The notes: a model not told the origin generated them from the letters alone. 64,000 nt of DNA from Karalla daura (GCA_029224185.1 CM055188.1:24137497-24201496); one strand, 5' to 3'; shown: positions 43,456 through 54,299, counted from the stretch's first letter. Program-made: numbers and translations.

Positions 43456-43484
43456 CCGGAAGTATGCAGCCGGTTGTGACGTCG
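43456..43484 (+). promoter_or_regulatory. aggf1 promoter core: ETS and CRE sites
   Basis: CCGGAAGT (ETS/GABPA-type, 43456-43463) followed by TGACGTCG (CRE-type, 43477-43484), both classic housekeeping promoter elements, about 90 bp upstream of the first ATG in the inferred first exon. Confidence 0.6.
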
Positions 43485-43499
43485 CTGTACTGTCGGTCA

Positions 43500-43634
43500 A
43501 CGGCAGTTGCGAGCAGGCGGGTGAACAATCAGTAGCACGGTTCCTCTTGTAAACTGTCTCATTGTGATTAAAACATGTGCTCGGCTGTGTCGGAAACACG
43601 CGGTAGTTACACCATGTTCTTTTCCAACTTTCAG
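43500..43634 (+). other. aggf1: Inferred first exon of aggf1, non-coding or partly coding
   Basis: Starts near the promoter and ends at TTTCAG|gtatgt. ATGs at 43575 and 43614 open a frame that, after this join, reads past the main start out of frame. A weaker donor, CGCG|gtagtt at 43602-43603, would instead put the ATG at 43575 in frame with aggf1 (MCSAVSETRGGDMEKEDG). Which donor is used decides the N-terminus. Confidence 0.5.
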
Positions 43635-44117
43635 GTATGTCTCCGAGCCACGCTGAGCGTTAAGTTGCTGTTAAAGAGACGAAAACGGAACAAAACGGTA
43701 AGAAAACAGCTCAGTGTAGACACCGAGCTGCAGCAGCTCCGCTCGAGCTGCTCCAGTCACTGGGGTGGTGTGTTTTACTATGTGCTGTTAACGTTACCCT
43801 CTCGTTCTGAAAATGAATTACCACCAGAAGCGAATCGACGATAGAAAAGATATAACAGATATACAGTCTTATTTCAGACTTGACTAAGGGAGGCTCCCTT
43901 TGACAAATCGAGTCTGCATCGTATGTTCAGTCCGTGATTTTAGCGGAAACTAATGTGTTAACAATGATGCCCGCACGTGTTAAATTACGAACAATGTATG
44001 TTGAAGTCATTTAAGTTAGGCCTTTGTAGCTTTTGTTTCCGATCGATAGGGTGACTGATTTATCGGTAGATTTATAGCAATAACCTGTATTATTCCGTTA
44101 AGGGATAGGATTAGTAA

Positions 44118-44192
44118 CCCTGCCCTGAATATTCTAGATGTTTCCTGCTTCGGAACACCTGATTAAAATGAGAGCCTCAACACGAGCTTCAT
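44118..44192 (+). repeat. Partial hAT-like MITE copy in aggf1 intron 1
   Basis: Contains TCTAGATGTTTCCTGCTTCG and CACCTGATTAAAATGAGAG, the middle of the same MITE family. Confidence 0.5.
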
Positions 44193-44570
44193 TTTTACTT
44201 AATATTTATTTACTTGAGGAGAATAGAATATAAAGAACACAGTTGCAACAAAAATGCAACAAATTATGCATTTTTGCCCAATTGTAAAAGATCTGTGTAC
44301 AAAGCTAGTAGCAGTTGTGCTGGATGAGTTATTCAAGCAGATTCTAAATGAATAAATAAAAGATAAGATAATACAGCTGTGTTGCATGTGTAGCGCGTTG
44401 CCTGAAATGCATAAATTAAGTAGCAGCTATTTGATTAAGTTGCTTGGTTTGCTTCGTGTGAGGTAGTCCTGAGGTATCACTCTTATTCCTAAGATAGGAT
44501 AGGTAGAATGGACAATAGTGGGGTGGCTGAAACTGCGTTCTAACCAGCATTAACTTTGTCAGGTGGAGAC

Positions 44571-44747
44571 ATGGAAAAAGAAGATGGTGAGGAGGAGGAG
44601 TGTGAAGAGACCAGTGTGACAGTCGAGTCATTACAGCAAGAGCTGCAGAAGTGCAAGCAGGAGCTTGCTAGCTTGCAGAGACAGTTGCAGCTAGCAGAAA
44701 GTTTACATAAAATCACTGCTGATTATAATGAAGAACTGAGGAAGCAG
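44571..44747 (+). CDS. aggf1: aggf1 coding exon 1: coiled coil
   Basis: Residues 1-59; the exon itself begins at 44563 after actttgtcag. Donor AAGCAG|gtcagt. Acidic start, then SVTVESLQQELQKCKQELAS. Confidence 0.88.
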
Positions 44748-47700
44748 GTCAGTCATGAAATGTTGTCCACAATGTAAACCACCTTGAGCTTGTTCAGAGG
44801 AATTAAACTAAGGCATTTTCTCGCACTAGAGCTCATCTTTTGTGTTCATGTATGACAGTTTCCAACTGTTTTCCTCAGGGAACAAAGTTCTAAATGTTTA
44901 CTGCTCCAAACCCACCTAATTTTAGTAACATGTACCTCATTAGGCTTCAGTAGAGATGATTGCATTCAGGTGCATTGGAGCAAAACATTTAACATGCAGA
45001 ACAGAGGCCCAAGGAACAGAGTTGAGAAATGTTAATTGTCTGAAATCACTGCTCACCATTTTCTATTACTTCAATCTCTTTTAAAGTCCAAATTCTGGGA
45101 CTTTTATTGAATACAATATAGATGTATCACAGCCACTGCACTTACGACTTATATACCTGGACCTGTCTTGTTTTTTTTTTTTTGCCCATTTCTATTCACT
45201 TTTTATTCCCTATTGCACATGATTTTGTAAAATAGTGCTGCATTTTGTAAGAAGTGAGTGATTTCAGACACAGTTTATGATTACAGACTGGGCCTATTAT
45301 TGACATAATCTATTGAAGGTCAAAAGGTATAAATTGAAGGCTGATACTGTACAATGAGATTGTCTCTGTTCTTTCAGATTGATCAGCAGAATGCAGAACT
45401 TCATGAACGCAAAAAAAGAGATAAAAACAAAGTACACAGCTCAACTCAGACAGATGAATACACATGGGCACAAACCGGTGCGTTGCATCTGTCTGTAGAC
45501 AGATTTAACTCATTTAATTCTGTCAAGCTTGTAACGTTTTGAAAAAAAAGGCTTACAGTTGTTCACATTGGTCTTTTATAGATTACTACAATTACTGCCA
45601 GGGTTATAGTCAGAACCCAGGGGCTGGAGATCCCCAGGAAGAATCCACAGGAGGAGTGGCTGCAGCTGACACGACTCAGGCAGAGCAGGTTTCAACACCA
45701 AGTGACTTTGCACAGGTGTCACATCAACATGACACCTGTGCTACAGTCAAGACAGAGGTTTGTATAACTTGAGCATTAATTTGAAATGAGATTCTTGATC
45801 TACTGAGCCTCGAGTCATTTAGTATCAGATGTTTAATGTTTAGGTATCAGATGGCAATCCACTTTGACCTGTATCTGCTGCGTCTCAAATACAGCTTATT
45901 TTATGCAATCATGTATTTAACCCAGTCGCTACACTCAAAGCCAAAGTGGAATCACAGGGAATGCAAGTGAAAAAAGTGCCCGTGAAATGTGAATTAAAAT
46001 ACCCCAAAACTAATTGAGATGATGATCCACTTCTTGAGATTATAAATGATGCTGGACTTGTACATTTGAGATGACATATAATGTTCTATATGTCCTTAGG
46101 TCACAAAAGACATATAGAACAATGGCACTGAACTCAATGTTTCTGAAAGAGGGGTTTCTAAAATTTCTGGAGTTCCAGAATAGGAACTGAGGGCATGGTT
46201 ATCTGTATCTAGTCCCATTTTTTTTTTAGTAAAGACATGTTGAACTTGTCTCACATTCTTAATAGTTAACAGAATTTTGTCTTTCAGGGCGACGATGTAT
46301 CCATAGCTGACATGCTGAGGGTCACTGCTGAACAGGCTATGACACAGACTGGCTTTGTGTTTGATGAGACCACTGGGATGTACTACGACCACAGCACACA
46401 CTTCTACTATGACTCGGTTTGTCACAACAGTCTTTTCAGTAAAATGTGTTTGTTGCAGAATTAATGTGCTCACGCCTTATTAATTTTAGTTGAGGGATAT
46501 CTTTTACTGCCTGGTTCGTCTTACACTGTGCATGTTTTCTGCTCCTCAGGCCACCCAGTTGTACTATGATAACAACACAGGGATTTACTACTACTATGAT
46601 GCAGATAGTGGTCGTTACCAGTTTCATTCCAGGATTGAGGTGCCTGCTGCCACTTCTGCTGCAGCAGAGGTTCCAGCAGGGCCTTCCCAGACCAAAACTA
46701 GCAGTGAAAAGAAGGGAAAGAAATCAAAGAAAGGGTCGAAGAAAACGTTATCCCGGGACGACGAGGTCTGTAACACCCACGACTTTTGTTGTTGCATGAC
46801 ATGGATGCATTTCAGACTTTGGTGGCTGACAGTTGGCTTTTGACTTTGTAGATCCCTCTTTCAAAAATCTAGACTTTTCAAAACTTGTATTAATGGATAG
46901 TCTTAAAATGCTTTCTTTTCTATAGGAATTTGAGAATAGATGACTGAAAGATTATTCTCTGACCCAGGTGCAAGATGTGACTAACTCAATGGCTAAAATG
47001 AAGATTTCATCTTTCTGGAATACTTCTTCTCACAGAGGTACCGCTCTAATACCAACTCTTAAATTAAATAGGTTAAGTTTAGTTTAAGACCGTTTTAACC
47101 TCGAGTTGTTTCGCTTCTAGAATGTTATCAAACCAATACTATAAATATCAGTTTCTGATTTGCGTGTTAGAAATGGCTAAACACAGTGTTGTGAAAAATG
47201 ACCTCATGTAAGGTCTGAACTGTCAGTAAAGTTCAGCTTTTCACTCATTGCACATGGTTGGATACACACAGGTTGGATATCATCACGATTAGTTAACTTG
47301 CGTTGCGTCACAGATCAGAAATGGCACAAATATCCAAAGATTGAGTCTATAAATCGGTCAGCCCGGTAATATTCATATTTACCTGATAATCCAAGAACTT
47401 TGCTCAAAGTTGAGAATGGATTGCCTTGGCAGACCGAAACTGCAAAAAAAAACAGTCCTGATGGGACGTAGAACAAGGAATCTACAAAGCCAACCTGCCA
47501 GCTGTCAGTGTGCAAACATCACGATAATCTCATCAGACGATAATCTCCACCCTATCTTATCCAACCCTATTTTATGTTAAGTTGGAGGAAGAAGAGTATG
47601 AATGGGTTGAAGTACCAACCTCCAAATCGAGCCAAGAATCACGAAAACAAAAGCGAAGGTCTTGCAGCCCAGAGGAGGTTCCACGAAAGAAAGACTCTTC

Positions 47701-49808
47701 CTCAAAGAAAAAGAAAAAAAACAGCTCGAGCCGTGATAAGAACGGCAAATCAAAGAAAAAGAAGAAATCCAAATCGAAAAAGCACACGAAGACAAAGAGT
47801 CCTGTCCGGGGTGAGGCGAGTGCCAGTGAAAGAGAGGAGGGTGAGATTACTGAGGTGGAGAGCGAGGTCGAGTCCACATTCTCAGAATCATCGTCCACGT
47901 CCACCTTGGGAGAAAGCTCACAGTCGGAAATGGAGACTGAGAATCTGGAAGGTGAGGGAGGAAAAATCGAGCTGCATTCAGAGCTTGTTGAGGGACCTCA
48001 CCACCCCGATCTGGACTCCAGATTGCTGCGATGTTCCATTAACAAAGTCATGGCTGTGTTTTTCTTACAGTTTGGCCCCCCTGCGTCAGAGTGACCGTGG
48101 TCAGGTCTCCGGTGCTGCAGGTGGGGACACTGTTCATAATCACCGCTGACTCTCCAGCCACAGTGGGCAGGTTTGTGCTTTGCATTTCATCAATACCACA
48201 GTTGGAGATGTTTTTCGCTAAGTGCTCAGGGTACAATTGCTAAAAAAAGACTCGACACCTGGCTCTGAGAGATGAAAGAAGTGTCTCACTGTGTGACAAA
48301 GCGAGGAAGTGGAAGTGACACAGGGGCTTTGTGTTTCTTTCTGTTGCAGGGAAAAAGATATGAACCATGCGATCCGAATCCCAGAAATGGGAGTCAGCAA
48401 GGTACCTTTCTACTCCTACTGTTCTCCAGAGGTTGATAAAGGCTCACTTGCAGGGTAGTGTGACATTGACTGTGAACTGTGTCTGATTCCAGTTCCATGC
48501 CGAAGTATATTTTGACCAAGATCAACAGTCCTATATGATTGTCGACCAGGGCAGCCAGAACGGCACAGTCATCAATGGGCAAAGAATTTTGCAGGTGATT
48601 AATTGTTCCCATTTGTTGCTTCTGAAGAAAATAGTCAAACCTCAAACATCGAAACTAATGGTAAATCTCTCTCCTACAGCCAAAAATAAAATCAGAGCCG
48701 CATCCTCTGACCCATGGTGATGAAGTTAAGATGGGAGAAACTGTGCTCTCCTTCCACATTCACCCAGGAACCAACACCTGTGATGGCTGTGAGCCCGGTC
48801 AAGTTTTGGCTCACATAAGGAAAATTCGGGAGGAGTCATGTAAGGCACTGAAAACTTGTTGAAACTTGTTTATGAAAATAGAGACACTTTGTGAGATTGT
48901 ACTTGGTAGTTTTTTCTTACTTTAGAAGGGTGGTGGTTACATGGTTTTGGAGTAGAAGGTATATTATTAAACTGTCTTTGCAAAGGTCCAGTATTCCCAA
49001 AAGAGGACAAAGAATCTAAAAGACAAAAGGAACTGAAGCAGATGAAGGCCAAATACGGGCTCCAGGTGAGTGTAATATGAACTGCCAGCAGTCACGGCCA
49101 GTTTTGAAGCCTCCTTCTCTACATACATCCAGTCACATCTGTGCTTTTGTTAACAGACCAAGGAGTATGAGGAGGCGAAAGCCCTGAAGAACCTTGGATA
49201 CAAGGACCGAGCAGAGTCTCGCCGGCAGACGGTGGGGAGCGAGGGCGTTTTCGTAAGAGATGATGCACCGTCCTCTGTTCACGAGTAAGAAGAAGTCTCG
49301 AGTTAACCTTTTGATTGTGAAAGCTGGCGAGAAATTGTAGTGACTAATCATGAATTGTGTTTTATTCTTAAAGAGAAATCAGCGACGGGAATCGAGGGCG
49401 TAAAATGCTGGAGAAGATGGGGTGGAAAAGAGGAGAAGGGCTTGGGAAGGATGGAACTGGAATGAAAGACCCAGTAAGGCATCACTTGACTGGGAGATTC
49501 TACTTGGACTACGTTACGCTGTGAAGCAATATAATAATTTCTGCTCTCTTCCTCATTCTCTTCAGATTGCGTTGAAAATCAGAACATCTCAGTCTGGTTT
49601 GGGGGCCGGCACTTCGATGTCTGTCGACACGCACTCAATGACCGCATCAAAGTCCCAAAAGAACTGGGAGAAGGCGCGACACCGATACGCCGACATGTGC
49701 CAGCCCGACATCTCGCCCCATGAAACACCACGCACGTCGACTGTGACCAAGATTAAAACGGAGGACGCTGAGGCCACACAACCAGACTGTGAATCACAGC
49801 CAGACTAA
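44571..49808 (+). CDS. aggf1: Angiogenic factor with G-patch and FHA domains 1, complete coding region (14 coding exons)
   Basis: AGGF1 (VG5Q) is a nuclear, splicing-associated protein also reported as a secreted angiogenic factor. I joined 14 coding exons, 2133 nt (710 aa; human has 714), all GT..AG and phase-consistent. Order: N-terminal coiled coil (about 8-60, ELQKCKQELASLQRQLQLAE), tyrosine-rich OCRE repeat (about 165-235, TGFVFDETTGMYYDHSTHFY and DNNTGIYYYYDADSGRYQFH), Lys/Ser/Glu-rich nuclear region (245-390, ending EEGEITEVESEVES), FHA domain (about 392-495, ATVGREKDMNH to VDQGSQNGTVINGQ), TCDGCEPGQV, a charged helix, and a G-patch (about 600-645, GRKMLEKMGWKRGEGLGKDG). The start chosen is the ATG at 44571, eight bases into its exon; an upstream in-frame start is possible. 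It is divergent from tacc1, with its own ETS/CRE promoter. Confidence 0.96.
44855..45033. mobile_element. hAT-like MITE, nearly full length, in aggf1 intron 2
   Basis: Palindromic layout: CTGCTCCAAACCCACCTAAT on one side answers ATTCAGGTGCATTGGAGCAA on the other. Ends resemble ACAGTTTCCAACTG and GAGTTGAGAAATGTT. Confidence 0.6.
45378..45477 (+). CDS. aggf1: aggf1 coding exon 2
   Basis: Residues 60-93. Acceptor gttctttcag, donor ACCG|gtgcgt. Reads IDQQNAELHERKKRDKNKVH then SSTQTDEYTWAQT, like the VQTE region of human AGGF1. Confidence 0.9.
45582..45757 (+). CDS. aggf1: aggf1 coding exon 3
   Basis: Residues 93-151. Acceptor cttttatag, donor ACAGAG|gtttgt. Begins DYYNYCQGY and continues in Gln/Thr-rich linker of low conservation. 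Confidence 0.88.
46288..46416 (+). CDS. aggf1: aggf1 coding exon 4: OCRE part 1
   Basis: Residues 152-194, 43 codons. Acceptor gtctttcag, donor TCG|gtttgt. Reads MLRVTAEQAMTQTGFVFDET and TGMYYDHSTHFYYDS. Confidence 0.94.
46550..46765 (+). CDS. aggf1: aggf1 coding exon 5: OCRE part 2
   Basis: Residues 195-266, 72 codons. Acceptor gctcctcag, donor GACGAG|gtctgt. Reads QLYYDNNTGIYYYYDADSGR and YQFHSRIEV, then a Lys-rich tail. Confidence 0.95.
47582..47951 (+). CDS. aggf1: aggf1 coding exon 6: basic/acidic nuclear region
   Basis: Residues 267-390. Acceptor ttatgttaag, donor GGAAG|gtgagg (phase 1). Starts LEEEEYEWVEVPTS, passes through a Lys/Ser run like a nuclear localisation signal, and ends in EREEGEITEVESEVES. 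Confidence 0.93.
48071..48170 (+). CDS. aggf1: aggf1 coding exon 7: FHA start
   Basis: Residues 390-423. Acceptor tttcttacag, donor GGCAG|gtttgt. Reads VWPPCVRVTVVRSPVLQVGT and LFIITADSPATVGR. Confidence 0.95.
48350..48401 (+). CDS. aggf1: aggf1 coding exon 8: FHA, 52 bp
   Basis: Residues 423-440. Acceptor tctgttgcag, donor AAG|gtacct. Reads REKDMNHAIRIPEMGVSK. Confidence 0.95.
48493..48594 (+). CDS. aggf1: aggf1 coding exon 9: FHA core
   Basis: Residues 441-474. Acceptor gattccag, donor CAG|gtgatt. Reads FHAEVYFDQDQQSYMIVDQG and SQNGTVINGQRILQ; SxxH-type and NG FHA residues present. Confidence 0.96.
48680..48839 (+). CDS. aggf1: aggf1 coding exon 10: FHA end and cysteine motif
   Basis: Residues 475-528. 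Acceptor tctcctacag, donor TCAT|gtaagg. Reads HGDEVKMGETVLSFHIHPGT then NTCDGCEPGQVLAHI. Confidence 0.95.
48986..49065 (+). CDS. aggf1: aggf1 coding exon 11: charged helix
   Basis: Residues 528-554. Acceptor tttgcaaag, donor CAG|gtgagt. Reads KEDKESKRQKELKQMKAKYG then LQ. Confidence 0.92.
49157..49284 (+). CDS. aggf1: aggf1 coding exon 12
   Basis: Residues 555-597. Acceptor tgttaacag, donor CACGA|gtaaga. Reads KNLGYKDRAESRRQTVGSEG and FVRDDAPSSVHE. Confidence 0.95.
49374..49473 (+). CDS. aggf1: aggf1 coding exon 13: G-patch
   Basis: Residues 597-630. Acceptor ttcttaaag, donor CCA|gtaagg. Reads GRKMLEKMGWKRGEGLGKDG and TGMKDP, the G-patch core. Confidence 0.96.
49566..49808 (+). CDS. aggf1: aggf1 last coding exon with stop
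   Basis: Residues 631-710 and TAA. Acceptor attctcttcag. Reads IALKIRTSQSGLGAGTSMSV and SQKNWEKARHRYADMCQP, then a Thr/Glu-rich tail. Confidence 0.95.
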   Translation: MALKIRTSQSGLGAGTSMSVDTHSMTASKSQKNWEKARHRYADMCQPDISPHETPRTSTVTKIKTEDAEATQPDCESQPD

Positions 49809-49914
49809 AGAGTAAGTGTGTTGGTGTCTACGTTGCTGCTGTGTGCATACACAAAAGCTGGTGTGAGGGTGTAGGAGGACATTTCGTCGCTCAAGTTTCT
49901 GAGGCAATGTGTTG

Positions 49915-50052
49915 TAAATTTTGTCTGCGATGAACTGGCGACCTGTCCAGGGTGCATTCCCTGCCTTCGCCCTGTTTACACTTGAGATATGCACCAGCTT
50001 GACCCCCCACCACACCACCAGCATAGCAGACCTCAGAAACAAAGCGGGTTAA
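49915..50052 (+). repeat. SINE/L2-tail fragment in the aggf1 3' UTR
   Basis: Contains GATGAACTGGCGACCTGTCC and AGGGTGCATTCCCTGCCTTC, the strongest tail match in the window, ending in an A-run. Confidence 0.75.
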
Positions 50053-50491
50053 AAAAAAAAAAGAAAAAGAAGAAAGTTGATATATGAATGAGTCCTTTGT
50101 TTGGCTTGAAGAAACACTTCTAAAAATCTAATCAAGTTTGTGTTAATGGGAGTTTTCTGTCAGTTTAAGTTGATCCTTTAAATGAGTTAAGAGTTGTGCA
50201 TCAACACAATATGGTAAGGATTGCAGTATCTGTGATTTATTTTACTTTTTTTTTTAAATGTTAAGAACAGCAGCGTGTGTTTTTGTCTAGAGTGCCTGTG
50301 GTACCCAACCTACAGAGTTGCTGCTGTGCCTCCCAAAGCAAATATTAACACAGAGAAGCTGTATTTCTCACAATGAGATTTTACTTTGATAAGACAGCTC
50401 TGTTTCTGTTTGTACAGTGAGATAAGTCATTAAGTTACGTCAGTCACAACCACTTGTTGTGACACTCCCTTTGTTTAAAAAAATGATGCAC

Positions 50492-50497
50492 ATTAAA
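50492..50497 (+). terminator. Candidate polyadenylation signal of aggf1
   Basis: ATTAAA, the common variant signal, followed by a T-rich downstream element; no AATAAA seen between the stop and here. Confidence 0.45.
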
Positions 50498-50515
50498 ACA
50501 TTTTTTTTTTTGAGT

Positions 50516-53500
50516 ATCCTGGCTTTTGATCTGTTTCTTTAGCGGTTTGATTGTCGGTGTTATGTTTACTCAAAAGCACCAGGACACACACGGGTACATT
50601 CACATGCTTGTGAAAGGCTGGTCAGCAAACTGAATGCATTCTTTATCTGACTTGGGTTTTAGGGTGTGTGAATATTTGCATGTGTGTGCAAGTGTGTGCT
50701 CGAACTGCCCACTGTAAGTCATGCCATCAGTAACAAAAATACAGCTGTATGTGCTTCTTATTCTCACTGCTGTTGGCATCCTGTCACAGTCTCACAGTTG
50801 CACATTAACCTGTTTTAATGATACTGCCCACTGGTTCGGTTTCATTATGTTCCTATGCATACAGTCTAGAGGTAACCTTTAGAGGGACTTTGTATCAATT
50901 AGTAAACATCAGTACAGGTCAAAGGGAGTGGGAACATCTGCTATTTCCTCATCTCTCCACAATACAAAAGCTGTATCCAGGGCCAAACCTTGGACTGTGG
51001 GAGGAGTCTGGAGTTTACTGTCGCTTTCTAATTTGTGTTTCTTGACATTCTTATACCAAATATTTGTCACAAAATGGCATATCCTTCATGTTGGTCTGTT
51101 TACTCCCTTCCCCCAAGCCTGGCCTGAGGCTACTGGCCTCAGTTTAACTCACTAATTTTCCTCTTGGCTTAGAAAAACATTCACAAACGATGCATCTCCT
51201 TTCAACTGCATGATAATACCTCCTGTTTATTTCTCGGTCTGGGGTGTTTCACTGGCAATATATGCCTACCCAAATCAACCTGGGGATCTGCTTTTAACAG
51301 GTACAATTGCTTCTAGGTGTGAGAATGAATTGTGTGTGTGTGTCCTGTGATGGACTGGTGACCTGTCCAGGTTATATTCCCTGCCTCTGCATAATGTGTG
51401 TGTGGAGATAGACACCTGCAGACTGCCAGAACACCGTGAAGACATAAATCAGCGGATATGATTGATCTGCTTATTCAATGTCACAAACTGCACCTCAGGG
51501 ACCTGCTCTTCTTCACTACCTCTACTCTTGAATTAAAAGCTAAAGCTGAAGTTCATTTTGTTATCTCCTGCAACTGCATTCATACAAATTGTTTAAATCC
51601 CGAGTGATTAAAGCTCCTAGGAATGGTATCGACTTCATATCCCACATATTTAACTCTACTAATAATTCAAACAGTGGTGAACAGGATGACAGAAAGATCA
51701 TTAACACCAAGAAGACCATTAAGGAGCAGGATGCCTGCATACCAGGCAGTAAAGATCCAAAGTGTAAATCATGTCCCGTACAGGCTGAGCCTCAGCGCCC
51801 TCAAATAATGTTATGTACCTGCATTATCATCCAGGCACAACCCCTCAACAAACTAAGTGGGACTAAAAACAAGGTCCTAGTATGGGCACCTGTCAAAGGA
51901 AGGACAAACACACCTCCCCAATAAACTAGTCTGAGCCTCCAGAGCAGATTTCCTCTGTTATTGCAGGATCCTGGATCACAATCAAATGCCTTGAATAATC
52001 TCAGCTCACCACACAGCAGGGTAGGAACCAAGAGCAACTCTGAGAGTAAAAGACTACAGAAAGAGTGAACGACTGGGCCTCAGACTTTGATTGTGTGATG
52101 CTGTTAAAGATGTGCAAGGTGAAGACTTGAGGTTTTTATTTGACCAAAAGTCCAGACACATAGGAATTCTTGTGCAAGGCTCTCTCAGAGTAAACAATGT
52201 AGGAGATGTTAGAGAAAATCCTAATAAACCGTTTATATTATGAGGGAAAAGTACCGTGGGCTCTATGACCTTGCGTGAAATCACAGACATGGGCATACGG
52301 TCAGTTTGTTCTCATGAACATTATCATTTATTTTTCAACATTTCTAATAACTTTGTTGCATCGATACGATAAAGGACTGTTTCCAGAACAGTTGCAGAAT
52401 GATGTCGATGCTCTGCCTCCATCACCTAAAGAGTCTGAAACTTTCTGCATGTTGCTAAACTGATGTGATGATGATGATGGCGTGATGAAGGTGGGGTGAT
52501 CATAGTATAAATCTAATGGTGGTTCTGGGAGCTCCTCTTTGATAAGACATGACGTGTGAGATCATTTTGCATGACTTGACTAAAGACAACACTCCTTCAA
52601 AAGACCTTCCTGCGTAATGAAAGATTTCTCTATCTGGAAATAAAGAACACTATACAAAAGGTGGTAATATGTACACAAAGGGCTGGTGATATGTACACAG
52701 AATTTAAAATTCAAGTACCAAACAAAGGAAAGGGCAAATATTAATGCCAGAGCAACAAATTGTCCTGAATGTATAGTATATAGACACACACGCACACACA
52801 CGCGTACATATGTAAGGCCAAACTTTTTCCTGCAAGACTTAAAAAAACATGAGTGCAATGAGTTTGTTATTATTCTTTTTATATGCAAACAAGCTATATT
52901 TCTATAAAAGGTGCATATTTCAGGTAGAGTTATGCCATTTTGTTGTTTTTCCAGTTGCTTTAATAGCCCGTTGGCCATCAGTTGACAATCACTACTCAGG
53001 TCTTTATCAGTGGTTCCCTGGGGAGCAGAGAGATTCAGCAGGTTGCCAGGTCTGAACAGATGGTTTTATAAAATCGTTTGGAGCAAAATCCCCTGCCAAG
53101 AACAAGTCACAAAAAAGAAAAACCACTGGAGGAAGACCCAACACGACATACCAGGGAAACTTGAGGAGAACCATCTCACCTCCCATCCCAGGTAAGACAT
53201 GATAATAGCAAGAGAGAAGAAGAGACACCCCGCCCCATGCACCTTACACCAACTTCTTCTTTCCAACACAAACTCTCCACACTAGTCATATTTGCTCTTT
53301 AATAATCCCTCCATGATGACCACACTGTAATGTCGACCAATAAGAGTGCTCTAACGTTATCTGCAATGTATAAGCACACCAAAGAGAGAATAATATAAAG
53401 ACCTTACTTATTTACCTACACTTATCTACTAGCATGTCACCCTATTACATTTATAAATAATTTGACAGCAATGTGAAATATAAAGATCATTTGTTATCTT

Positions 53501-54023
53501 CAAAAGTAAGCGTTATTAAAAGCATATCTGTGGCTTTTTCCTTAAGTCCACTCAGTAAAGCTGGCCTCAAAAATACTTTTAGTCCTTAATAATGAAGACA
53601 CAGTTTCCTCATGAATAGCTGTTTTATAATTGCTTAAAAAAAAAAAGCTCTACAATGGGATAAAGGGCAAGTACTTTCCAAGAAGAGCTCAGTATTGTTC
53701 AACATTTATATTGTCACGTTATGAGGATTACCCTAATTTTCCTGACAGGGTGAAATATTTTCTCAGCAAGACTTTGATGGATCAAATCGGGAGTTTTTAT
53801 CCAGGAGCTTGACCGGCAGACATTCCTAATAGTCCAACCTGTCAGTGCTTTGACAGCACGTTAAAAAACACAGGAAAAACTACTTTGTTTCAAAGTTTCT
53901 CAAACCAAACTGTTACTGTTTCACAGTAATCACCTCTAAGTCAATAAATTCCGACCGAGCGCCAACAGGTTTTCCGTAATGCACCATGAAATCAGCATTT
54001 AACAGGTGAGCGATCTGACTCAC
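50516..54023. other. Intergenic DNA downstream of aggf1, no gene supported
   Basis: About 3.5 kb of AT-rich DNA with a SINE tail at 51.3 kb. Open frames on both strands show no family motif. A splice-acceptor-like site on the minus strand at 53020-53030 (ctctctgctccccag) is discussed with the 54.0-kb candidate exon. Confidence 0.55.
51300..51460 (+). repeat. SINE/L2-tail fragment
   Basis: Contains GTGATGGACTGGTGACCTGT, CCAGGTTATATTCCCTGCCT and a decayed GACTGCCAGAACACCGTGAA end, preceded by AGGTGTGAGAATGAATTGTG. Confidence 0.7.
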
Positions 54024-54094
54024 GTTACGCTGTTGGCGTGACTCCGCGAGCTGGATCTTTTGCTGCTCTTCCTCTGACTTATATTGCCTCCCAT
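54024..54094 (-). CDS. Candidate first coding exon with N-myristoylation motif, gene unknown
   Basis: I do not recognise this gene. The minus-strand ATG at 54094 sits in a strong context (ATCAAAATGG) and opens MGGNISQRKSSKRSSSRSHA then NSVT, reaching a consensus donor GTAAC|gtgagt in phase 2 after 71 nt. MGxxxS followed by a Lys/Arg/Ser-rich stretch is the layout of myristoylated, polybasic membrane-anchored proteins. The upstream DNA is GC-richer with a CCAAT box (near 54313). No downstream exon is assigned. It could be a genuine short gene, a diverged first exon, or a chance frame. Confidence 0.35.
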
Positions 54095-54299
54095 TTTGAT
54101 CTCGATCCTCGCTGCAGTCGACACCAGAGTGTTTCCCCTCAACGTGCAGGCATTCCCCTCTGCCCTCCTCGGAGGCTCCTCGGCACTGCTCTGCTGTCAG
54201 GTTTCCTCTCCTCGTGTCTGTCCCTCCTGCAGGTCTCCTCCCTCAACTGAACTGCACTAACTGGAAGTAAACAATCAGCGGCTGATACAGTTGGGTAAT

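Larger units (their letters stand above)
49809..50515 (+). other. aggf1: aggf1 3' untranslated region
   Basis: From the stop to just after the ATTAAA at 50492-50497. A SINE/L2-tail fragment (49915-50052) has been taken up into the UTR. Confidence 0.55.

Noticed and set aside
47574..48149. 191-codon plus-strand frame overlapping aggf1 exon 6
   Set aside because: Shifted frame of the Lys/Ser-rich coding exon; it runs through a splice donor and acceptor of aggf1.
54024..54094. Reading the MGGN exon as the first exon of an STK32-type kinase
   Set aside because: Only the MGGN tetrapeptide is shared; the following residues and the lack of a kinase exon nearby do not fit.
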